Positions 55,600-64,000 of a DNA stretch of 64,000 nt are shown here, piece by piece. The position numbers and the translations under genes were made by a program. The stretch lies in assembly GCA_022695795.1 (NCBI GenBank), contig MU404120.1, positions 1 to 64,000 on the forward strand. The letters are read 5' to 3'. The stretch is from Biscogniauxia marginata (lineage: Eukaryota; Ascomycota; Sordariomycetes; Xylariales; Xylariaceae). Within the stretch, counting starts at the first letter, position 1, and every line of letters starts with the position of its first letter. The notes under the pieces were generated by a model, which was given only the letters and a program-made list of their open reading frames with translations, searched no databases and had not been told where the DNA came from.

Positions 55600-58500
55600 A
55601 TAATAAGTCCTTATATAAAGTCTAGTCGAGACTTAATAACACTATTATAACTAGAGTTAAGTATAATAAAAGGAAGTATAAAGCCTTAATAGATTTAAAA
55701 GTAAATAAAAGCTATATCTTAATAAAGATAACTCAAGAAAACAAAATACTATAAATATATAAATAAAGTCCGTATAAGTTATAGAACTTTAAAAGAAACA
55801 TATTTAATTACAAGAATAATAAAGTACTAAAAAAAATAATTCCTTTCTTGGTAACTATTTAAGGACATCCCAAATAAATTAACCTTAACATTATATATAT
55901 ATCGGATTATAATATGATTTTAAGAATGAATTAGCTTAAAAGAAGTAATTCACAAATAAATTTCGAGATAAACACGCTTTATTAAGATTAAAAACAAGAA
56001 GAGTTAACCACTACGGGTTACGAGATAAGTACCGTAAATAACTCTAAAGAAACGGATATAAGAACGAAACATATCGCCTATATAATTCAAGTAACTAAGC
56101 TTAAAAATCTAGCGAAAAAAGTACCGCGCAAGTACTTTCGTTTCCATAAATTATTTAGAAATAAAACAAAAAAAGAATTATTAAAACACAACTAGTGGAA
56201 TTACTAAATACACTTTAAAAAAAGAAAATAGTTAAAATTATTTTTAATATATCTTATAAATCAGGAAAAATAAAGAGCACTATAAAAGGGAATCTAAAAG
56301 AATCTCGATAAAGGATATATTCAAGAATCCGAATCCTCGTTAAGATACCCGGCGATCATGGTACTTAAAGTTAACAAAAACGGGAAGTAATGTGTCGATA
56401 AAGAAGGAAACCTAGTATAGCGACGAGTAATCGATTACCGACACCTTAATAAAATAACCAAAAAAAACGGATACTCGTTACCACTAATGAAACTCATAAA
56501 AGGATAAATTAATAAGGCTTAAATCTTTATAGCATTAAACCTTCGCGATAAATACTATATAATTAAAATAACTAAGGGATACAAACAATATATAGTCTTT
56601 CGAACGATATATAAATATTATAAGTATAAAGTTATACTATTTAAATTTACTAACGCACTTGCTATATTTTAACATATAATTATAATAATTCTTTATAAGT
56701 TTCTAGATAAATTTGTATTTATTTACCTAGACGATATATTAATTTACTTAAAAAACGAGAAAAAACATAAGGAACATATAAAGCAAGTGTTAAAAGCCCT
56801 GGAAAAAGTAAACCTATTTATTCATCCGACTAAAAGTGAATAGCATGTTAAGAAACTAAACTATTTAGGGTTTATAATAAATCTAAAAGAAATTCGCATT
56901 TAAAAGAGAAAAATAACAATAATCAAGAATTAGCTAAAACCTAAGAATGTTATAAACGTACGCGTATTTCTTGGTTTTGTTAATTATGTTAAATAACTTA
57001 TTAAGGATTTCGGGCGTATCGCTAAACCATTAACGGAATTAACTACCTTAATAAAAACAAGAAAGGCTTTTTATTTTACTAAAAAAGCTAAACAAGCTTT
57101 TTAGTAGCTAAAAAAAGTTGTAATTAGTAAAGTTATATATAAACTTCTAAATAAAAATAAAAAGAAACGACTAAGGATAAACGCTTTAGATTTCGCCATT
57201 AAAGCAATCCTAAAGCAATTAAAAAACAATAAGAAATGGTACCCAGTCGCGTACCTATTTAAAGCATTATATAGTGCTAAACTAAACTATTAAATTTATA
57301 ATAAGGAACTATTAGTAGTTATTAAAGCACTAAAAAAATAGGAATTATAACTTAACGGAATTAAGAAACCTATTAATATCTATTTAAACCATAAAAACCT
57401 TACACGATTTATAACAATATAAACGCTTAATTAAAGACATAAGCGTTAAATAATTTTCTTGTTTAAGTTTAATTTTAGAATCCAGTATATTAAGGGAAAA
57501 GAAAATATTTAAATAAATCTTTTTAGTAAAAAGGGAAATTATAAATCAAAAATTAACAAACGAGATGTTTAAATGTTTAAATAATAAAATGACAAATCAA
57601 TTGTATTAACTTACATGCGAATCAACATAAGAAACTAGAAATAACAGTTCAAGGAAAATTATAATTAAAAGGAAAAACAATTACAGTTTTAACAAGAATT
57701 TAACGACGAACTTCTTTTATATAAGGAAAAAGTATACGTATTAAAACAAGTACAGGATAAATTCGTTAAAGAATTTCACGAACATCCTTTACACGGCCAC
57801 TAAGGGATTTTCAAAACAATAAAACGACTTTAAAAAGAATTCGACTTTCTAGAAATATAATAAACAATTAAAAGAATTATAAAGAATTATAATATCTATA
57901 ATAAGGCTAAAGCATCACGACATAAACTATATAAATTACTATAACTAACTTAAATACCTAATAAAACATGGAATATCATTACATGGGACTTCGTAGTGAA
58001 ACTTCTAGAGTTAAAAGATCTTACTATAAAAGTACATTATAACAGCATATAGGTAATCGTTAACAGACTTACGAAATACGCTTACTTCTTACCATTTAAC
58101 GAATTAAGCACAGTAAAATAATTAGTTTTTAGCTTCTTAAAAAAATATGTTAATAAACATAAACTATTAAAACGCGTTGTTTTAAATAGAAATAAGTTGT
58201 TTACGTCGAAATTTTAAACCAATTTAATAAAACGAATAGGAATTAAACAAAAGTTATTCATAGTATATCACCCTTAAACGGATAAGTAAATAAAAAGATT
58301 AAACCAAATAATAAAACAATATTTACGAAGTTATATTAATTAGGAAATAAATAACTAGGTAAAATTGCTATTAATAGCCCAAATAACATATAACACTTCG
58401 ATTAACGAAGATATGAAAATGTCACTATATAAAGCAGTGTACAGGTAAAAGGCGGAAGCTTAAAGATAATCAATTGAACTCATAAAAGCACCAAGAGTCG

Positions 58501-59060
58501 AAATAAAGGCCCCGAGAGTAAAAGTACTATTTAAAAAGATTTAAGTAATATAATAACGGCTATAAAAAAATTATAGTTTATTTAAAATAAAATAACAAAG
58601 TATTATAATAAAAGAAGAATTAAAGGACTAATTTTTAAGAGAAGAGATATAATTTACTTACTTCGCTAACGATAAAGCGTAATATTAAAAATACCTTAAA
58701 TTAAAATAAAACAACCTAGCGAAAAACTTAAATTCAAGAAATTAGGATTATATAAGATTAAAGAGGTTATTTTAAAAGTTAATTATAAACTAGTATTATT
58801 AAAGGAATCTAGAATTCATTTTGTATTTCATGTTTCGCTCTTAGAACTAGCACTAAAAAACGCCTCGCTAAAAAAACAGTTAAAATTTAAAGAAAACCCT
58901 AATAAGTACAAAGTCGAAAAGATATTAAATTCAAGAAAAATTAGTAGTTAGTTATAATATCTTGTTAAATAAGAAAGTTACCCATTTAAAGAAAATACTT
59001 AAAAATCTTTTAAGCATTTAAAGAACTTGACAAATAAAATTAAGGATTTCCACCGCTAAA
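55600..59060 (+). pseudogene. Chromovirus pol remnant (PR-RT-RH-IN-chromodomain)
   Basis: The protease is near 55680 (ALIDLKVNKSYI, where the active DSG is lost). Reverse transcriptase runs from about 56340, with ALNLRDKYYIIKI, FRTIYKYYKYKV and an intact YLDD box at 56724-56735, then NYLGFII. RNase H-like sequence follows (DFAIKAIL, YNKELLVVIKAL). Integrase begins with HPLHGH near 57785; the core has WDFVVKL near 57985 and LNRNKLFTSKF near 58190, where the second catalytic Asp has become Asn, and the catalytic Glu is Lys. A chromodomain (about 58907-59055, YKVEKILNSRK, YPFKENT) ends the frame. Numerous stop codons show it is dead. The chromodomain places it among chromoviruses, which target heterochromatin. 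Confidence 0.88.
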
Positions 59061-59109
59061 ATCTAAACTAGCTAGAAAGGCCTAGATATCAAAGTCTTAA
59101 TTTTACTAG

Positions 59110-59666
59110 GAAAAATCAAGAAAGGAAAAAGGGTAGGCCTTAAAAGCAGGTAAATCTTGCAAAGATTTAAATTAACGTTATAATCCCTTTATACGTTGCG
59201 ATTCTTTAATAAAATATTTCTATTTTTTTTTCTCGTGTTTAGTGCGCTTTAATTTCTCGATAGAGTTTAAACCGCGTATAATCATTTTTCTTAACTTTTT
59301 AGACTAAAAACGGCGTTAAGTACGAAGGCGACGAACGCGGACTATCGCAGCCTCTTAACGTGTTTTAGCTTTTTCTAGTTCGTTTTTGATTTTTTAGAAC
59401 TACTTAATAATTTTAGCTATACTACTTCTAAAAATGCCGAAAACGTCGTATCGGGTACGGTTTATCCGGATATACTTATTATAACGGTTAAATTCGTTTA
59501 AAGCAATATATTCCTTCCCGTTATGATCGCAATAAGAATAAGGCATTTCCTTTCGACCTTTAAAAATAATTGAGTCCACTAGGGTTAATTTGTTTTTAAC
59601 CTGCTTCCGGGCATGACAAGAAATTTCGGGAATTTCTTTACGGTTCTTTGTGACTCGATAAGACAT
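59110..59666 (-). pseudogene. Antisense ORF in chromovirus with zinc-cluster-like Cys pattern
   Basis: The minus-strand frame opens with ATG at 59666 and stays open for 88 codons to a stop at 59400. The stop reads TAG in a context where CAG is likely ancestral, and a charged, coiled-coil-like frame continues beyond to about 59110 with several such stops. Residues from about 40 have CDHNG, then Tyr at positions where Cys would give C-X2-C-X6-C-X8-C-X2-C-X7-C; only one Cys of this set survives. This resembles a Zn2Cys6 binuclear cluster pattern with Cys-to-Tyr changes expected from G-to-A mutation. It overlaps the 3' end region of pol and the space before the 3' LTR. Function unknown; the ancestral reading is inference. 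Confidence 0.55.
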
Positions 59667-59767
59667 GTTAAAATGGGGATAAAAAACTTACTAATAACTA
59701 AAGAAGGAGTAACTAGGTTATACTCTCTTTTATTTTTAAGATAAAGATTCTTAGAGGGGAAAAATAA

Positions 59768-60170
59768 TGTTATGAACCTTCTTATGTTGTGTCACGTGTA
59801 GGTCACGTGAACTAGAATGAATCGTTAAATTATGGGTTAAAAATTTATAATTCAATGATTTAATAAATTATTAAATCATAAATAAAGAATTAGCGATTTA
59901 ATGATTCGCAAGTTTTTATGTAAAGGAAAAACGAGTATAAATAAATTGGAATTTCTTATATATCTAGTTATTTATTTTTCAGCTATTAATTTAAGACTAT
60001 AATCACTCTTTAATACTATAATAAGAGTACCTTAAAACCTTTTTAACGAACATAACATTGTAAATCACTTGAACTAATCTCAACCCATTATTACCTTCAA
60101 ATCAAGAAAACCTAGTACGTACTTACCTGTGAAGTCAGCTGACTAGGAACACACAGGGAGGTTCGTCACA
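59768..60170 (+). repeat. 3' LTR of chromovirus
   Basis: 403 bp, starting TGTTATGAACC (RIPed) and ending GGTTCGTCACA (unmutated). CACGTG is kept at 59793-59798 and 59804-59809. Confidence 0.92.
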
Positions 60171-60175
60171 GTGTA

Positions 60176-61972
60176 CTTATACTCACATCGAACGTTTAAG
60201 GGAGAGTGAAAATTAAGCACAAGTAAAGAAATCTCATAAGTCACTGGTTGGTATGTTATTATCGAGAGATAAGCAGTATTGTAATTTTTGGGTTATATCA
60301 CAAAGTTATGATTACCAAGTGCTGAAAGATGAGGCTATGCCCCTGCTATATGTCCCTCTATGGCCTCCTGTATATGTAGGTGCGCTAGATATATGGATAT
60401 TGACTCGATAGGTATATATATGAGTTCATATAATAGAGGCATATAGAGAAGGTACTGCCATAATTTGTTATTATTACAAGCACGCAGGGAAATTCTTACA
60501 ACCACATCTCTGAGGCTCCCCCGTTTGTTCGTCGAAGTATGCTAAATTACGGTTAGTTAGCAACTCATGAAGAATCGAAATTTTTTTATAAATGTGTCAG
60601 CGCCTACTTTCTATTCAAAGGTTCTCCTTTGAGATTTTCTTTGTTGTGGGGAAGTCGTGAAGACTTTCTAAATTTTACCTTAGGTTAGATTTCTTAGTGT
60701 ACCTACCTATCTACACAATAATAGCCAACCCACATATAACATCTTTGGCTCCTACTTGAAATCGTGGCCCAGCAGGGTCTAGACTCTCATAGTTCACCGG
60801 GCTAACCGCTCTGTTATTTTCTACGTAGTAACGTCCATCTGTATTAAGTATACCTCACTACCCCCTTATTAATGGAGTTAGATGTTAGCTTTGTTTAGAT
60901 ATTTGTTATCTATCCTTTAAAGTGCAATCATAATATCAGGTGATCATTGTATCTCTCTAAGTCGTTCCAAGTAGATAGTTTAAACATCAGGCGTATCTTA
61001 AAGGTCTTACACCCAGGTGTTAGCTTTTATATTAGTCTTCTAAGTTTGGCGAGATAGGGGGGAAATGGAGGTCTCACTTGAACCTTAATCTGGCCGTTAA
61101 CCGAATAAAATAGCAAACGTATCAATTACTTAATGTTATTATCAATATGTTTTAAGAAATGCACTAGTGAAATGTTAGTGCTGCAATGAATATAAACGGC
61201 ATCAATTTGATTCGAGCAGAGCGGGTCTTAGTGGTCTAAAGGCTGACCCCTATAGCGGGGGAAGGGGCATAAGTTATAAGGGCTTGCACTCTAACTTTCA
61301 CCGTATTAAAACTATAGGAGGTCCGCCGGTAAACCTTTCCCATAATTTAACCATGTTCTAGGCTGAAAAGGTATTTTACTTATTATCAATCCTAGCGTCT
61401 GCTAATGTGGCCTACCTCTTACAACCTCTGGGCCCTTACTGATCTTTACTCGAACACCTCGATATCGGGTTTCATTCGTGTCTCCCACTTTACATCAGCT
61501 GATCGCATACTTTACCCTAACGTACAATCGTGCGACTTCAACAAAGGCCTCAAAGTGTGTTCACGGGTAATTATTAATACCCCAAATGTGGGATGTGGGA
61601 TGTGGGATGTGTAGGTACACAACATGGAAATGGAACCAATGGCCTGCTCCAGTGCAAAGATACAACAGCCTCATGTCAACCATGATTTCTAAGAGAAGGC
61701 TAGAAATAAGGCATATGTGGGCGTCAGACAGATATTGTCTCGGCCGCTTCTCACGGTCGCTTACCAGCGAATGCTTACCAACAATACGTAGAATCCAAAG
61801 CTGGGTCTAGCTTTGTTTTGCCATGTGGGTTTTGAGACTGCTCTCGTATACATATAACTTCCTCGTCGCCTTGATCTTGTTCGCTTTATTGAGACAGATG
61901 CTTGCTATCATTAACAAATCGATTCTACATAAACACAAATCCCAAAGCTTCGAGATATTACCCACGTTCGCT
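60176..61972. other. Gene-free spacer
   Basis: About 1.8 kb without a convincing gene. A 7-bp tandem repeat ATGTGGG (3.6 copies) lies at 61586-61610. Some tRNA-like wording near 60760-60830 does not fold into a tRNA. The right end is the 5' flank of the NmrA-like gene. Confidence 0.5.
61586..61610. repeat. 7-bp minisatellite ATGTGGG
   Basis: Three and a half tandem copies, reading as CCCACAT on the other strand. Not the TTAGGG telomere repeat. Confidence 0.85.
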
Positions 61973-63026
61973 ATGAGCATCATTTCAAGAGTCGCTTTAG
62001 CTGGGGTAGGTCCCCTATTTCTTCCTTCCACCCATGTCGTAATGCATTACTTCGTGCTTATTTGGGCTTATACAACCCACCTATTCGCTCTCTCTCAGCC
62101 CCGCTTCCCTCTTTCTAACTCGTGTGTTCCTCACACTAACTCGCACTTGTTAGGCCACCGGCAACTTAGGCCCAGCTATTGTCAAAGAACTCGTTGACGC
62201 CGGGTTTCAAGTCACAGTTCTGACTCGGCAGAACAGCACGAGCAGCAAGGCCCTTCAAGCATCTGTCACCGCTATTCCTGTGGACTATGACTCGCTTGAC
62301 TCACTCACAAATGCGCTTAAGGGTCAGGATGCAGTTGTATCGACTCTTGGCTCCGCAGCCATGGGCAAGCAGCTTCTCCTTATTCAAGCCGCTGTGAAAG
62401 CCAACGTGAAGCGTTTCATTCCATCCGAATTTGGATCAAACACTGTCGTCGAGAAGACAGCCCGCCTTCCCATCTACAAAGACAAGATTGCGGTCCAGAA
62501 TGCGCTCAAGGAGGCAGCCTCCTCGAGTGCATTGTCCTACACCCTCATCTATAACGGGCCATTCCTCGACTGGGGCATCAAGGTCGGTTTCGTCATCGAC
62601 GTCAAGAACAAGCAGATCAATTTGTATGACGGTGGAGATAGGGTTTTCAGCACTACCACCCTTCCGACCATCGGTAAAGCCGTAGCAGGTGTGCTCAAGA
62701 ACCCTGCGCAGACAGCAAATCGTCCAGTCTACATTCAAGACACAGCCATTACGCTGGAGAAGCTGGCGGCCTTGGGTAAAAAGGCCACAGGCGACGCTAC
62801 TTGGAAGGAGGACATAGTGTCGGTGGATGAGATGGTGGAACAATCTTGGGTTGAGCTCAAATCGCCAAACCCAGACCCCCACAAGTTTGTATACGGTTTC
62901 ATCAAGGCTGCTATCTTCGGTGAGGGGTATGGAGCTCATTATGAGACTCTCGATAACGACTTACTGGGGATCAAAGGTTTGAGCGATGCTGAGGTCCAGG
63001 ACTTGTTGAATAGATACGCTAGCTAG
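61973..63026 (+). CDS. NmrA-like / isoflavone reductase-like NAD(P)-binding protein
   Basis: A tiny first exon (61973-62005, 11 codons) is joined to 62154-63026 across a 148-bp intron with GTAGGT donor, CTAAC branch site and TTGTTAG acceptor, giving 301 aa. The join restores a Rossmann dinucleotide motif GATGNLG at residues 11-17. The signature FIPSEFG (99-105) is typical of isoflavone reductase-like/NmrA family proteins. Such proteins are NAD(P)H-dependent reductases or redox-sensing regulators; which applies here cannot be read from the sequence. Without the first exon the protein would lack its nucleotide-binding start, which supports the inferred splice. Confidence 0.9.
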
Positions 63027-64000
63027 ACTATAGGCGTATGCGATAACAAGTAGCCATATCAAGTATTACTACTAGGCCTGCTAGTTATAGATTGACCTCA
63101 CCAAAGTACCGCTTCCAAACTTGGATAATAACATATCACAAATAGTTGTTTTTGATTGATCCGGGAAAGAGTTCTTAAGCTATGTTGGCAACATAATATT
63201 GAACAACATGCTTAATTTCCTATATACCTACATTTAGTGATAATGAGTTTCTTTCATTCTTATCTCATGCAGGTAAACGAAGTATTTGTGACAAGGTAAA
63301 AACAAGCTCTGCAAATCATATCATCTGTCAGACGATTCCACGATATTCACATTCGATATCATAACTACGTACATCCCAACACATGTAAGGTTCTCTCATC
63401 ATGCGTGTAGCGGTGAAATCATCGAAGCAGTCCGTTACGGGCACCCGGAACGTCTTATCGTGAGTATAAAAGCGATTTCTTCTGTAGGGAGTGGATATCA
63501 TTTGTATAATCTCGATGAGATTCTTTAGAAATCCCCTATCAGCTGTCAGTCTAAGTTCCAACTTTTCAGCGCCAAGTCACAGATTCCATACTATTCCTGT
63601 CGGCGTATTATGTTTTTCGAATTGCATTTATGCCCATCTAACTGAATCCCCTGATGGACATATCGATTCTAGTCCCCAGTTACGGAAATCAAAGTATCCC
63701 TCAGTAAACAGGTACCCCAATACAAAATATCCGTTGATCACCGTTAGTTAAAACTATAGCAGCATCCTACTGTAGACCAACTTGGCCGTCGTCTCTTCGG
63801 AGCTAAGGTTGTTTATTTCCTTTGACGCTCAACGCCCCAGGAATACATAATCATAGCGATGATCCATAACTAGAAAGTTTTCTCTACCATATTATCTATT
63901 AGCAATACCACGCGGCTAGAGAAAGATCTAGATCCCTAAGGGGGGTTCAGCTCTAAGCCTGAAGGCTGGTTACGAGCTCTTAATGATGTCAAACTAGATG
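63027..64000. other. End of window, no gene recognised
   Basis: Short open frames only (for example 63491-63751) with no family resemblance. No repeat family seen elsewhere in the window is present. Confidence 0.5.

Larger units (their letters stand above)
52690..60170 (+). mobile_element. Ty3/gypsy chromovirus, RIP-inactivated
   Basis: A 7,481-bp LTR retrotransposon with two 403-bp LTRs (52690-53092, 59768-60170), a GTGTA duplication, and gag, protease, RT, RNase H, integrase and chromodomain remnants in the usual order. A polypurine tract (AGAGGGGAAAAATAA) precedes the 3' LTR. Most CAG/CAA/TGG codons have become stops, as expected after RIP. The outer edges of both LTRs are far less mutated than the interior. 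Confidence 0.93.

Noticed and set aside
60760..60830. tRNA-like sequence wording (GGTTAGCCCGG and a possible T-loop).
   Set aside because: The arms do not pair into a cloverleaf and the T-loop consensus GTTCRANNC is absent.
61405..61810. Plus-strand short frames before the NmrA-like gene.
   Set aside because: They contain the ATGTGGG minisatellite, lack family resemblance and do not splice in frame to the NmrA exon, whose own small first exon is well supported.

Overview
The window looks like a piece of a filamentous ascomycete chromosome (Pezizomycotina, probably Sordariomycetes). The genes have short introns of about 50-150 bp with GTAAGT/GTACGT-type donors and CTAAC-like branch sites. Housekeeping genes have fungal-type architecture. 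Two transposon blocks are saturated with C-to-T and G-to-A changes on both strands, the footprint of repeat-induced point mutation (RIP). The lineage below that level is inference.

Positions 1-25.0 kb are gene-dense and ordinary in base composition. They hold VPS41 (HOPS complex, minus) and APC1 (anaphase-promoting complex, plus) as a divergent pair; a small protein kinase (minus); an Ala/Arg-rich hypothetical protein whose intron contains the window's only assembly gap; an orphan response-regulator receiver protein (minus); eIF3e (minus) and mitochondrial ribosomal protein mL49/Img2 (plus) as a divergent pair; a PLP-dependent diaminopropionate ammonia-lyase-like enzyme (minus); and a five-exon gene for a membrane-anchored collagen-like protein with about 113 uninterrupted Gly-X-Y triplets (minus).

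Positions 25.7-35.5 kb are one AT-rich, heavily RIPed LTR retroelement (232-bp LTRs, 5-bp target duplication ATAAC). It carries nested insertions: a Fot1/pogo-like DNA transposon with inverted repeats and TA duplication, and several solo LTRs of a second family, one of them unmutated and therefore younger.

Positions 35.5-52.7 kb are gene-poor. They contain a frameshifted pogo-type HTH gene, a frameshifted four-helix membrane protein (DUF1772-like), two hypothetical genes, a truncated MFS transporter, a truncated FAD amine/amino-acid oxidase, an intact 2-oxoadipate dioxygenase/decarboxylase-like gene, an F-box gene and a methyltransferase. Transporter, oxidase and dioxygenase lie side by side and may be the remains of a lysine/pipecolate catabolic cluster. 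Two copies of a 130-bp repeat with TGTTGA/TCAACA ends sit at the break of the transporter and just after the F-box stop codon.

Positions 52.69-60.17 kb are a nearly complete but RIP-killed Ty3/gypsy chromovirus (403-bp LTRs, GTGTA duplication). It has gag, protease, RT/RNase H, integrase and chromodomain remnants plus an antisense ORF with a zinc-cluster-like cysteine pattern. The solo LTRs in the first desert belong to the same LTR family. The window ends with an NmrA-like NAD(P)-binding gene (62.0-63.0 kb) and unassigned sequence.
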